Assembly (NCBI GenBank): GCA_037833965.1
Contig: AP031351.1
Location: 21,464,501 to 21,528,500, forward strand
Direction of reading: 5' to 3'
Length of the DNA: 64,000 nt
Source: Marchantia polymorpha subsp. ruderalis
Lineage: Eukaryota > Streptophyta > Marchantiopsida > Marchantiales > Marchantiaceae
In this document: positions 41,601-53,723 of the stretch, in pieces
How the letters are laid out: each line of letters opens with the position of its first letter
Numbering within the stretch: the stretch's first letter is position 1
Notes under the pieces: generated by a model
Seen by the model: the letters and a program-made list of their open reading frames with translations, nothing else
What the model was told of the DNA's origin: nothing
Databases searched by the model: none
Position numbers and translations under genes: made by a program

Positions 41601-41940
41601 GTACATTATAATATTTCACAAGGGGGGTGAAAGCTGCCACTAATGATAGTGCAAATACAAATGGGAACAAATGAATATCCGAGAGGAATGCAATAAATTA
41701 CCTTCAAGCCAGTTGCCATCTAAAGATAGAAGAACCAAGTAAAGGCCCACAAGGTAACCAACCCGTCCCAGCGGCCATCCTGTTTCACCGGAGAATATCC
41801 TGCTCAGAAAACTCCATGACCTCCTATAGGGGCCATATTAAAAATGGGAAGTCACCCCAAGCTTGCTAGACCTACGTCTTCACCTTTCACCGGAAAATGT
41901 GGACTTCATAATATGACGTGAAATATCTACTTGAAGACCA
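38660..41940. other. AT-rich gene-free spacer
   Basis: The sequence is strongly AT-rich with stops in every frame. An alternating TA microsatellite lies at about 39166-39181. I see no coding segment, RNA gene or terminal repeat that I can support. Confidence 0.55.
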
Positions 41941-41949
41941 TGTAGCAAA

Positions 41950-43330
41950 GGTAGACGAGCTCACCGAACAGCCAGGCAGTGTGGGTAGGCAGTTCAGTTC
42001 AGTGCCGGTGGAAACCTGCGAGTGTAGTTGTCACTCTCATCCCCTCCCCTCCCCTCACCGTTGCTCAGGAATAGATCGAAAAGGAAGAGTGTGTTTGAAG
42101 ACTAGATCGAGACGGAATGAGGGGAGGGTTTAGAAGGGAAGGTGGCTGGACGCTGGCCGGTGGCTGCGCTGCACTGGGCTGGGCTGGGCTGGATGGATTA
42201 TGATCCTTAAAATATTGTAGCTGTAAAGGCGTGAGTGGAACGAGATCTGCCCACTGCGAACTGCACTGGTCGCAAGGTGGGTGGTGGGGGGGCGCAATCT
42301 ACACTATATACAGCAGTAGCTCCTGCAGCTGGCGAGCTGTGCAGCTACTGCACATACTGGACCCAGATCCTTTTCAGCTCAGCTCCACGCATCCTAGATC
42401 CGTCCTATGCTCCGCAAACCAACCCTCCCCATTTCGAACGTGGTGCACTCGAACACGCCGAAGCTTTTCCAGCAGCCGAGAATGTCTTCCCACTTGCACT
42501 GCGCAGTTTTGTATTGCGGGATCGGACACGAGTACGTATCCGACGGACTACGTACATCGATGGCTTGGAGAGCAATTTCGATCATTTCTTGGAAAAGAGT
42601 TGCGCAGAAGCTCACATGGCTGGCTCTGTCATCGTCCTCCCGTCCTCCCGTCCGCCTCTCCCTCCCTCCCTCCCTCCCTCTCGCCTGACTGCTGCCTCCG
42701 TGGCGTTGCACAGCAGATGGAGTAGGTGCTGCGAGGCACGTTCTGCAGCCACCTGTCCCGCCACGCCACGCCATTCCACTCCGAGCCAAGCCAAGCCAAG
42801 CCGAGCCAAAGTGCCTTTGGTGTCTCCGTCTGATGGGCAAAGGCGGATTCACTGACGACGTGGATTATCTGACTCAAAAGTACACATGTACCTACTGCAC
42901 AGCAGCATGTCTGATCCTTCGATAGCACCTCATGGCAAATTGCAGCGCGGTTCCTTGCGCCGTGGCTCGAGCTCGCTTCCCAGATTACATCGCAACCTTA
43001 TCATTGCCGCAGGGCGTCGAGGGAGGGACGGATAGTCGGCTGATCCGAGCGTCCGTCCGGGGATGTCACCGATCCGGGTGCAGGTGTGCATTCCCGCTGC
43101 CACCAGCGCTGTGTTGGATAGATGACACATTATCTATGTCTCGCATTGTGAGATTGGCGTTTTTGAGATCCAGACAACAACAACTCTTGTATGTGGCAGT
43201 CGGATTCTTATCCTCGCCCAATTCTTCGTTACAACTGTTGCTGGCTGGGCTGGGCTAATCTAATCTAGTCTAATGTGAGGGTGGGCGTACCTCACCTCGC
43301 CTCGTCTCGTCGTTTGCGTAGCTTGACTTC
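41950..43330. promoter_or_regulatory. GC-rich island with short tandem motifs
   Basis: The island contains several short tandem arrays: CCCCTC units (about 42038-42055), GGGCT units (about 42177-42192), CCCT units (about 42658-42680) and CCAAG units (about 42786-42812). A second GGGCT pair lies near 43245-43255, followed by TAATC units. Overlapping frames on both strands (up to 206 codons at 42235-42855) show no domain and are compositional. It resembles the promoter or leader island before the Agenet gene and may serve a + strand transcript reaching the exon at 44572. Confidence 0.45.
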
Positions 43331-44571
43331 GCCAACAGAGTCCGCTCCCTTAGGACATGAGCTAGCCAACAATAATGTACTTCATGTACATCCCTTCGTC
43401 ATGATGTCGGATGGGAACCGCTCAAAACTGTTGATCGATCATGGAGGCCCGCCGGCAGTCCATAGATTGTTCGCCGAGCATTGGATCTCATCCTTGTGGT
43501 CACCGTATGCGTCCGTTCCGCAAGCGAACTGTGTTGCACATTTTCTCCTTACTTGTTTTCTGAGCGTCTTCTGTGAAACGGATTGGAGGCACGATCGGTT
43601 CAAATCGGTATGTGGATTTTCAATGTCCCAGCGTTGTTGCAACATCTCCCAATTTCACTGCTGTAAATCCCATCGGCCTTCATGGCGATATGTCTTCTGC
43701 TTGTCTGGATGATTTTGTTTGTTTTTAACAGCTTAGCTCACCTTGAAGTCCGGACATCAGCACATAATGGAAAGTTGGATAGTGCAAAAATTACTGTAGA
43801 ATGCGTCAGATCGAGGGCCTGCCCTGTTCGTGATCAAGCGAACTCTTATCTCCCTCATCGCAGATTTAGTCATCTCGATCGTAGCGAACGATATGTAGTA
43901 TGTTACTGTTAAATTCCTTGAACTAGTGAACAGCGTACATGAAGACAGTCGTCTATTGTGGACGCGAGTTCTTCGGTCAAGATTGTGGAGAATGTGAATT
44001 TTATAAATCTCGTCTGATGCAGTACGTAAGGTGACTCCCTACTGTATTCTGTACGAGGGTCACTTTGGACTTGGGATGTGGAGAGAAGGCTTGTGACGAG
44101 GGGCGACGTGATGAGTCTGTGGCCTTTGACTGCTGACGTGTAGTGTGTTGCACAGTCGACCATCTCTGAGGGCAACATCGAATTAGTGCCAAATATTCTT
44201 TGAGAGCCTAAAAGTCGAATTGCTACTTGCAAAGGAAAGAGTATGTGCAATATCGGTTAGTTCGAATTTATGTAACATGCTACAGTGCACAGACTATATG
44301 CCCAGTAGCAAAGCCATATTCGATACGGTTGCAATGCATTCGCAGGTATAAGGTAAGTTGATCAGTAGTGTCTTACATAAGAAAAGTAGATTTAGGATTA
44401 ACGCAGGAGGTTTCCTGATCGTTATATTTTTTGAAACTGACGGTAATGTGCACTATATTTTTTCTATGAGGTGTATTTTTTAGGTAATTTGTTAGAGTAA
44501 ACACTCCATGCAAGGCTTAGGGTCAAATTCTCAAGTAGAATTCTTCAAATTACTCAACCTGTAATTAACCA

Positions 44572-44668
44572 ATGGCGATCGAGAAGTTTATGTTTCAATC
44601 TCAGCTTCACCTGGGTATTTCTCTGTTCTTATTTGGCAACTGCATAATCTACGTGCAGTCTGCAGGAT
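44572..44668 (+). CDS. Probable first coding exon with signal peptide; rest unresolved
   Basis: The ATG has a strong plant context (AACCATGGC-like: A at -3, GCG after the ATG). It opens 32 codons, with a charged start (MAIEKF), a hydrophobic core (LGISLFLFGNCIIYV) and a small-residue cleavage site (VQSA). The exon ends at a consensus GTAAGT donor (44669). One possible continuation is an acceptor at 45418, giving about 17 more codons to a stop at 45468-45470. That exon would lie antisense to the last exon of the neighbouring monooxygenase. I recognise no family. It could be a short secreted peptide, the first exon of a decayed gene, or chance. Confidence 0.35.
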
Positions 44669-45431
44669 GTAAGTTACAAAAACTACAAAAACTAAGTATG
44701 AATGAAATAGGTCTGTCTTCTATCATTTATTTCTGGACAAAGTTGTGTAGTTTCGGCGCTAAAGCAAATCTTCCATCCATATTTTACCGTAGATTGTCTA
44801 CGTGAACTAGATAAGTATGATGCTAAACAATAGCTTCGTGTCGAAACTTACCTCTGGCGTTAAATTTGAAGTGTTAGTATTTAGTAGCAGACATAGACGT
44901 TAATATGAAAATATGCTCTTCTATTCTTTGTTACAAATCGAAAGTTTCCACTCCATCGTGCACATTGTAAACGAGTATGATAGAACGAATAGGATGAGGG
45001 AATGAAGCTGATGGACAGTATGGAACAGCTGTAACTATGTATATAAGTATATATACATATGTTTAGCACATGTGCAAAGGACATGTAGGTACATGAGTGA
45101 CAAATATTGGCAAACATAGGTTACAACTACGCATGGTGGTTAGAACAACGTAACAGATCTTTTCCTTTTGGTGCGTAAGCACACACAAAGAGGCTTTTAT
45201 TCCTCTAAGTTGCACACGTCAATTATCATCATCTGTAAATAAGATAGGGCAAATAATTATTAACAAATGTCCCATTAAAAAATATCCCATACTTCAGTTA
45301 AAGACCTAGCATAAACTGCTGTTGTTTACTTTTCGTAGGAAACCTTTCGCAGGTAACTGAGGTATTTGGGGCGACGTCAGGGCACAATCCTAAAAATGGA
45401 TATTATTTTCCTTTCAGGTCCACGCAATTTT

Positions 45432-48400
45432 CTACTGTTCCAATGCTTGACATTCGTCCGAATGCGGTAAAATTCGACCCCAGTTTTTACTTTGAGGATC
45501 GTACGACGGATTTTCAGGATATTGACAAGTCCAAAGAAGAAATTCGTTTAGTCTGACCACCCGCTCCTTTTGCGTCAAATTCAACGTCCAGTTCGGCATG
45601 AATTGAGGTCGATCTGTCAGTTCTGTAGCATAAGTGTGAATCCTCTTGATGCGCTCGACGCGCACTTCTTCGAACCTGCATGATGACTTTTAGGTGAGTA
45701 ATGTCCGTTTAAATCGCTAGGTTTCGGTCGAAAACCTCAGCATTTTACTCATGTCTATTACTTCGCTTCTCGCCAGGCGATGACAATATACAATCAATGA
45801 TTTGTTCATATACTAAACAAGATTATCGAGGACAAACAGACAAATATAAACAAATATAAACTCCACGCCTTGCAAGGTTTGCATGTGGATTCTAAACTGG
45901 ATAAACCTTAGAAATTATATCCTCCCCACAGATTTCGCTTGACTGGAAGTCGATCTTTCACATTGCGCGCATCTCATCACGTGTTCACAGCCACGGTGTG
46001 GACATTAGACACGGCTGGCACTTCGGGAGTATAGTGATAAGCGTGAGCTTACCGATAGGAGGGGTAAGGGATAAATTATTCTACAAATTAGTCAAAGAGG
46101 AATCCGGGGATGCCGACAACACACCTTGAGACAGCTTCGGATATGGCTGTCGACGGATCTTGCGCCTGGAAAGCTTCTTCAAGAAATAAAGTCAACTGGT
46201 GAGCGTCTTCGAAGGCAGTCCGAGCACCCATTCCCAAAGCTGAGTACATACCATGTGCAGCTGAAGACAGCAACAAGTTCATTACCCCTCGTTAGGACGC
46301 ACATTATTACATTCCCAAATCATAGGACTAAGCATATCTACTTCAGTGACCAGTGCTTCGTTCCTCTAGCCAACAGATGTGCACATTTTCATCGCCCTGT
46401 AGCTGCCAGCTACAGGTAAGGTGGGTGGCGAACGATCAATGTTCGAAACCAAATTCAACACCCAAATCTCCATTTCTTATGTCGTAGATCTACAAGAACC
46501 AATTTTAGAAACATGCACGAAACTGAAGTACTGTTGATGTTTTCTTTCTCCTTAAGACTCTCTTGTCGCCATGGAACTTTTATACGCTCTGACAGGCATT
46601 ACAGCCACTTCCATTGACGTGCGGTCGTTGCGTGCTACGACCGCACGTCAATTAGGAGCGCGATTAAGAGATTTCTGTCCACTGCAGGAAACTTTCCCAA
46701 ATTAGATGATTTCACTTTGTGTGCACAATGTACTGACAGTTTTCTTTTATACCTTCAAGACACGCTCCTCGAAACGGGGAGTGTGGAACAGGCATCTTCA
46801 TACAAACTGGAGACAAGGCTGGTAGGTGTCAACAAAGATCAACATACCGTCCCCAACGAGCACGGCATGACCATTACAATCACTCCACTTGTCGAGAGGT
46901 GCACGGTCCATGGACCTCCGCTCGTATATAAGCTCGGGATCAGTAGCCTCTATAGCGCCTCGCAGGTCCTCCCACCCAGGAATATTCAGATGCCTCAGCG
47001 CACGCTCTTTACACACGGCCGCATCTTTCTTTCCGCTAGAACGGTCCAAGAAATCTGCTGCCAAGCTCCCGTCCTCGTCGAGAATCCTTAATAACCAGAG
47101 TACATATCCATGGCCTGGAATAAACGACAGAGAAAATTGTCGTTCGATATAGTGGGTCAGTGATGTAAAATCAAACATCGGTCCCTGACCTACGATCCTG
47201 TCCTCGATGATAGCTAACAGGAGCGTGTGAAACTTTGTATATTCTCACCTACAACATCCACTTTCAGCCACACAGCACAATGTACAAGACGTACCCAAGT
47301 CACTAATATAGCCGACAATATTCGAGTCTGCGCTGTGTAACATGTGGACCTCGCCTTCAGCGTACTTAAATACTCTGCACATCGACATGGCATGCACTTC
47401 AAAACACAATCAAGAGCAGCCGCCCCACGACGTTCAATTTCATAGGGACTAATCCAGTCAAACTTAGATGCCTATGAAAGTTGCTTTGCTCTTACAGACC
47501 TCGTCATCATTATTCAGCAGTTTAAGTGTCAACCATCAGCGATCTGTCGTCCCTCCACGTCGTTCGGAACACAATTTCGAGTGGAGGGAAGGCGGGAAGT
47601 TGTTAGAGGCTAATTTGGGAATAACGTACGGCCAGTTCAGAGGTCTATCATTCAGTCCCCCAGAAGCATGGGAAATCGAGCTAAACGTGCTTCGTAGATA
47701 GTTCCGGCACGAGGAGACGCAATAATCTAGACATTCCGTTCACCGGGAGACTTGTATTACGTACAAACGACTAGCAATCTGGGGACACACAGGAAATCTG
47801 AGCACAGCTTGCGGGTCTATGGCTTGGAAGTCGTTTTCTGTGGAGCTGACACACAAAAGTCAAGGCACTGTGCTAACTTGGTACTTACTTCCCGCCGGGG
47901 TTGTAGATCATCGCGTTCCAGTTCACGAAGTTGAGGTAACGGGGAGTGTCACCGATCATCTGCTTGCGCATGTTAGACCACAGTCCGTCAGCTCCGATCA
48001 AAACTTTAGCTCTGACGACACGGGTTTCATGACCGCCCTCTGTGGCAACCAGATACTCGGCATCGACCCCACGTCCATCCTGATAAACATTTAACACGAT
48101 GAAAGTTGTCAGGTGAGGGTGAGGGTGAGGAAGGAACAGGGCTCATGCGCAAGCGCTGCTGTGGAAGTAGAAACGAGGGGGGTGAAAACGGTGTCCATGA
48201 GAAATGAGGTGGAATTTTTGCAGCAGCGTGTCTGCATTTAGCCGGATGGATTATGAATAGTATCTGCATGTGCAAAAGTGGATATCTGAACTCAGAAGAA
48301 GCAACTTGACAAATGGGAGTAAAGATATTACCTCCGTTGGCTTGTAACTCATGAACCGGTGATTGCAGTGGATGCGGGAGGCTTCAAGCTTGCTGGCCAG

Positions 48401-48904
48401 GAGCTCTTGCGAAAAGCGCCATCCGATCATGAAAAACTCTCCCTTCTTGTGATCGACGGGAATCGTAATCTGTGGTTTGCCTTCTATGCGTACAATGTGC
48501 TTCACGTCGGACTCGAGCCCGAGATCATACATCTCCTTCGATAGGCCGGGTTTCAGACCTTCCACGGCGCGCATCCCTGCCTCACACGCAGCCAGTGCTC
48601 TGAGTCAGAAATCTGTGAAGCCTGGTGGAGTGACCGGGTCCACGACGTACAGACGATATGCCGAGCCATACGATAAAACAAATTCATACACTTGGCTGCA
48701 TCCATGGTGGCCCGGGGGCTCAGACTAAAGCCGGGGACACTCACCATTTAGAGCCATGGAGATAGCGGTGGCAGAGTCCGTGCGCAGAGCAGGGGCTTTC
48801 TCAAATACATGGGCGTCGATTCCACGTTCCTGAAGCCCGACGGCGAGGGCCAGCCCACACAGACCTCCTCCCGCAATGGCGACGTCCACATCGAGCCGGT
48901 CCAT
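45432..48904 (-). CDS. FAD-dependent monooxygenase (zeaxanthin epoxidase/salicylate hydroxylase-like)
   Basis: The exons I can fix, in coding order, are 48904-48745, 48597-48332, 48079-47889, one ending at 46848 (open from about 47200), 46260-46125 and 45675-45432. The Rossmann FAD site is at the N-terminus (VAIAGGGLCGLALAVGL, ending in an acidic E of FEKAP). The second FAD motif is GADGLWSNMR. The GD motif spans a splice: VGD at the end of one exon, then AAHGMYSALGMGARTAFED in the next. These are the three signatures of group A flavoprotein hydroxylases. The substrate is not predictable. No transit peptide is seen at the chosen Met, but an in-frame upstream Met (48940) adds 12 basic residues. 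The link between 47889 and about 47200 is unresolved: no pair of sites I tried keeps the frame, so one exon is probably missing from this model. Confidence 0.82.
46613..46652. repeat. Perfect GC-rich hairpin, 16-bp arms, 8-base loop, in an intron
   Basis: ATTGACGTGCGGTCGT (46613-46628) pairs exactly with 46637-46652. The arms carry TGACGT and CGGTCG words unlike the surrounding AT-rich intron of the monooxygenase gene. Confidence 0.8.
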
Positions 48905-50147
48905 GGTATGGTCTATTCTCTTTCTTCGATAGATGGACAAACAGACAGACGCTCACAGCTTCTTACAATCACCTTCTCTCCAATCTTCACAGCTCTTCTC
49001 TTCAAGTTCAAGGGCTCTGCACGCACAGACGACAATGCAATGCAATGACAGTTCGGGAGGATCAGCACGGACAATACTTACAGCTCATTATCTCACGTGG
49101 CTCTCGCAGTACGAGCGAACCGTGGTCACGGGGAACGCTAAGCTGCAACACTTGCATGACATTGATCACAATAACATCGAATCTCGCGATCGTCGTGCAT
49201 GTTCCTCTCATGACGATGTTCGCACGTAAAGATACGGTACCGACGGCATTGTGGATAAAGACTCTGGGTACATCCTTCTCGTGAGTTTAAGGCTCGAACT
49301 CCGGACAGCTCCGACGTCTCGTCACCCGGAAAAACTGAGATCTACTTTGACAAACGGTTCACAACGAATCTTGATTGTCGCCGATCAGAGTGAAGGGAGG
49401 GTTTGTCTGGCTTAGACGAGTCATCCCAGTGCACACAGCCTGGGATTTCTCTTCTAAGGCTGCACAGACGACGTGGACTCTATTCTATATGACGTCGTCT
49501 GTTCGTAGACGACGTGGACTCATTGTAATTGACTGTTGCACTGCCGCCGTTTGGCAGCCGCGTACATCATCGTGCATGGGCACAGCCTTTGCAGTCCACT
49601 GTGACTCAGACGGCTGATTCAAAATTGTGACAAATCTGCATCAGGGAGCTAGAGGGGGAAATCGTTCTATGTAGACCACTTACCGTCTCGCTCGATTGTT
49701 CGCTCGATCGTTGTTGGCTGGGCGTATTTCTGTTCTCCAACGTCACTACGTAGTGTCCAATTCTTCCGAGTGTTGCGCTTGAGAGCTGCGTGTGCTCTCG
49801 GTCTATATATGTGTACCAAGAATCTGCTACCGACAAAAGAATGCTCTTTGCAGACGTCTTTAGACTACGCACACTACACGAGCTACGATTGGTTCTGATG
49901 TAAACATCGGAACTAGATTCCACTGGATTGGAAACTTCAATCCTACGGTTTGATGAAGGTCCACCTTTCCTACGCATTGTTCCGACCTGCATGTCTTGCA
50001 CCTGTAAATTAAATTGATACTGGTTTTGAACTTAATATAGCCAATTTTCGATCACCTCTAAATCATGAGAAGTTGCAATAGTTACATGCGTGTAACATAT
50101 CATGTTTGAATGAAAAATGACATACGTATATGAGAGACTTATACTAT
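48905..50147. other. Upstream region of the monooxygenase gene
   Basis: This is the promoter side of the minus-strand monooxygenase. It contains a G-box-like CACGTGG near 49095 and the ACGT cluster at 49466-49521. A 131-codon frame at 49606-50001 (-) is Ser/Arg-rich and without a domain; it may be part of the 5' leader. Confidence 0.4.
49466..49521. promoter_or_regulatory. ACGT-core cluster with 15-bp direct repeat
   Basis: AGACGACGTGGACTC occurs exactly at 49466-49480 and 49507-49521. Between them, GACGTCGTCT (49491-49500) is the same motif inverted. ACGT cores are typical binding sites of plant bZIP/bHLH factors. The cluster lies about 560-620 bases upstream of the monooxygenase ATG. Confidence 0.45.
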
Positions 50148-50295
50148 ATAATCAGTCATGGTTACTTTAGGCGACTCTGTAAGGCGGCGCCTAAATGGCG
50201 GCGCTTTTCAGAGTGTATTATTTTAGGGTTTATTGTGTCAGACACAACCAATGGGAAGTGGCGTGGGTCCCATTATATAGTATAATATACTATAA
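50148..50295 (+). mobile_element. Dispersed short element, copy B, with nested palindromes
   Basis: Positions 50148-50197 match the element at 22335-22384 in inverse orientation (26 of 28 over the best part). TTTAGGCG (50166-50173) is inverted as CGCCTAAA at 50188-50195. TTGTGTC-A-GACACAA lies near 50234-50248, and TATAGTATA-A-TATACTATA near 50276-50294. This nesting of inverted repeats is typical of small non-autonomous DNA elements. The outer boundaries are not defined. Confidence 0.5.
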
Positions 50296-51227
50296 TAAGT
50301 AACATGGTTGACAAACTAAAGTAACATGCAAGTGAATATTATGCTTTAAAATTAAAATCAAGCGACAAAATTTTACTGTATAAATTTGATAGATCATCTA
50401 AAAAGTTGATTTCAGTTTGTCCAAGTTACCATCATTACGACATTCCATCGAGAAGCATGTATCAGATTTGGATGAATGAAAACCTGCGTGGCAAGTATTT
50501 TACTGGAGCACCGTTCCATGCAACGCACTGCATTGTTTCTCCCTAATACATCCCACCTTCTGAGCTTCCCGAGTTCGAGACACAAGGATGTCTTTTGGCA
50601 ATGTGAGGTATTGTTTTTTTGGGCTGCGATGTCGTCCAGAGTCGTACTCGTTCTATGCAATCGGGCATATTCCAGGTTCTTCATTCATCACACACTCACA
50701 GAACCATTCATTCCAGACGAGAGAACCGAACCAGATACTTCAGTGGAGTAAAGTCTGAAACCGAGGGGAAGGTCGAGGACATATTTGTGGCTACGTGTCT
50801 CCATGTCCACATTTGTACGGATTCTGTCTGCTCATGGCACCGAGGTGGGGAATAGGCTACCGCAGGCAACACGAGTGTGGTCCATACATCGTACGCAGTC
50901 AAATGGTGACTCACTCATCCTCCCATAAATGACCCCACGTCGTATCAGACAGGAAATAGTAAAATTTTAAAAGATCCATAATAAATAAGTGTAGATGTCT
51001 AATGTGGATGAATTGTGTACAGTAATACAAAGTCCAACTTTACAAAAAATATTACAGTATTGAAACTTTAGCAATACTGTAATATCAACTTTATAACTTA
51101 GATAAAATAATATAAAATATGAATACACTTTTCAAAAAAGTTAGGGGAGGGCTAGTTATCCATCATTTAGGGTTAATTAGCCCTCACCCTAGGGTAATAT
51201 ACTTCATTTTTCTCCCTGTCGATTCAA

Positions 51228-51283
51228 AACTTTTCAAGATCGACAAAACATATATAACTTTTCAAGATCGACAAAACATATAT
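51228..51283. repeat. Exact 28-bp tandem duplication
   Basis: The 28 bases at 51228-51255 are repeated without change at 51256-51283. The unit contains TTTTCAAGATCGACAAAAC. Perfect identity suggests a recent duplication. Confidence 0.85.
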
Positions 51284-53673
51284 GTATAACCATCTCATAC
51301 ATAGCAATTCTTTTTATCCTATTCACATTTTAGAAACACATAAATATATGGATTATTTGAAAGATGCAACCTCATCCATCGAAACGATATACATTAAGAA
51401 ATACGAGTCCAAATCTTCATGACACAGATTAGATCGGTCAAATGCTTTCCATACAAATTATGGTTATTAAATTGTTGATACATACAGCCGCAATATTTAT
51501 TTCGAATCCAACAAATGAGGAAAACCCAATCATCAATCTTCATCATCAACTCTACTAACTTGTAAATATCAAGCTGTCATGTCTTTTCTTCATGCGCTCA
51601 TTTTTCACAAAGTATTATCGTAAAAGTGAATTTTCGCATTAGAAAATTATATTGTTCGTATATTATTGCATTATTTCATTTTGAATGTTATTAAGCTTTA
51701 CATGTGTGAATTTTGAATGAAAATATTCAAACCATCACGATATTCAAGTTTACAACATACTTTTTGTTGTAGATCATCTTCAAAGATACAAGGAAATAAT
51801 TTTTTTATCGCCATTTATCTCACTTCAAGAAGGATATCAATAACACCCGCATTAACTACTAATATGAATTTCTCAATAAACAAACTCAAATTTACATCTA
51901 AGATTGCAAACTCGTTATTTCCACTTAACACCTTGCAATGTAAAATATTGTCTAAGATAAAAAAATATATTATATATGTTAACTTGACGAAAAAACATTC
52001 ACCATGCCATACTAAATTAGTAATTGAAACAAGGATATAACATAATGTATATTATAGCTAAAATAAATTAAATTTTTTTAATTTAAATGGAATAGAATAT
52101 GCATATTGAGATCTATGGAGTTTCGAACTAATTGCATGGACGGAAGGGAGATTTCCGAAATCAGGAGGAGACTGCATTCGGTCCACGAAAGTAGATCTTT
52201 AGGAAGATAAGGAGAGTCAGTAAGCTTGTTGAGCAGCCATTAGATTGGATGGACAGGAAAAGGACAAGCATAACATGGATAACAAAGTGTGATTAAATTT
52301 ACGCCTTCGAGCTTTGTCTGACCCGAGCTCGGACAAAAAGAGCTGGGCAAAGACGTCACTCGTGTGTTCTTATGGAGTTCAGGTCACGTTCATGCTCCAC
52401 ATTCGTCAAGGAATATCGATGTCGCATCTTCGCTTCTTTTGAAATTCAAGACTCCTACAGAAAGCTCTGACCTCAACGAACAGACTCCAGAAAGTTCACG
52501 TGTATGAGAATTGGCCTTTGAATTGCAACCTCAAATTGAACTAATTATAGACATTACTGAGAGGGAGTGGTTTTTGCCGGAGCTCACATTTACATCGCTT
52601 GACCTTCATTCAAAGCATTGCACTGAACAAATAGCATACAGATGTATTCCACGAACATGGGCATGAGTCGAGAAAAGGTGGTCCTTTCCAATCGGTATAA
52701 CACAAATTGCGAAAATGTACGGTGGAAAACTGTTTTGAAATTCATTTTCAATCTGTACTAGATATTTTGAATAACACTTCAGGACTTTTTTGGATATTTA
52801 TATAAAAATCGGCTATTTGTAGTATGAAATTGACATTTCAAGCAATATGTATTTCCAAGCATTAAAATTAGAGATACTTGCTTTATACCCACGAGATAAT
52901 ACTCATTAACAAAAATTCTACAAAGCTGAAATTAAGAGCTATCACCATATTTTTTATAATGATAGATATTGGTTTAACTAACCATGATTAAAAGAGATGG
53001 AATCAATTAATACTTGAGTTAATTTCATATAGTATTTCTTGAATTCTATATTATAATACAAAATTTTGTACATAGATAATTTCTTAGATTTATTAATTTC
53101 GTCATGGAAAGAAATTTTTTTATTTTTTTGCATAAGAATGCTTATAAAAGTCCAAAACTAAAACTCAATGTTGAGTAAATGTCTTTTGTTTGAAGATTGA
53201 ACACGCTTTTTTTAACTGATGTTTTGAATGCCACATTTTATCAGTTTAATGATAAGATTATAATTTTTTCTTTAGCACATTCAAATTCTTGTGAACACTA
53301 CTCTTCAAATTTATCTTTCCCAAGCCATGGTTTGAAATACATTAGGAAATAATTTTCATTATTAATCATATTAGACTAACATACCATAGAGAATCAAGTC
53401 TTTGCTCATGTAAAACAAAAATCTTACATTTATCAATATGTGCATATGAGATTAAAATTTTAAAGGTACAAAAATTAAATACATTAAAATTGAGAAAGAT
53501 GATCCTTTCACGTCAAGATTGTAATATATTCAGAATTCAAAGCTTCTCGTCATACCATATATGATTTGAACATGCAAGCTCAAGATTTCGTTCATCTATG
53601 TTTTCTTCAAATATAATGAAAATAAAACTTATTGTTAGCATCATAGAAGATCATGGTCATAGAGCAACTCATC

Positions 53674-53723
53674 AATGTATTGGATACAAGATAAAGTTAA
53701 CTTTATCTTGTATCCAATACATT
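53674..53723. repeat. Perfect 50-bp palindrome without spacer
   Basis: The 25 bases at 53674-53698 are exactly the reverse complement of 53699-53723, with no loop. The arms begin AATGTATTGGATACAAG. It lies in AT-rich intergenic DNA. Perfect spacer-less palindromes of this size are unstable and therefore young, or may mark a foldback joint in the read or assembly. Confidence 0.9.

Noticed and set aside
42231..42855. Overlapping frames up to 206 codons in the second GC island
   Set aside because: They occur in three or more frames at once over tandem-repeat-rich DNA, with no recognisable motif or consistent splice sites.
49606..50001. 131-codon - strand frame upstream of the monooxygenase
   Set aside because: It is Ser/Arg-rich with no domain. 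It is more likely leader or promoter DNA than a separate gene.
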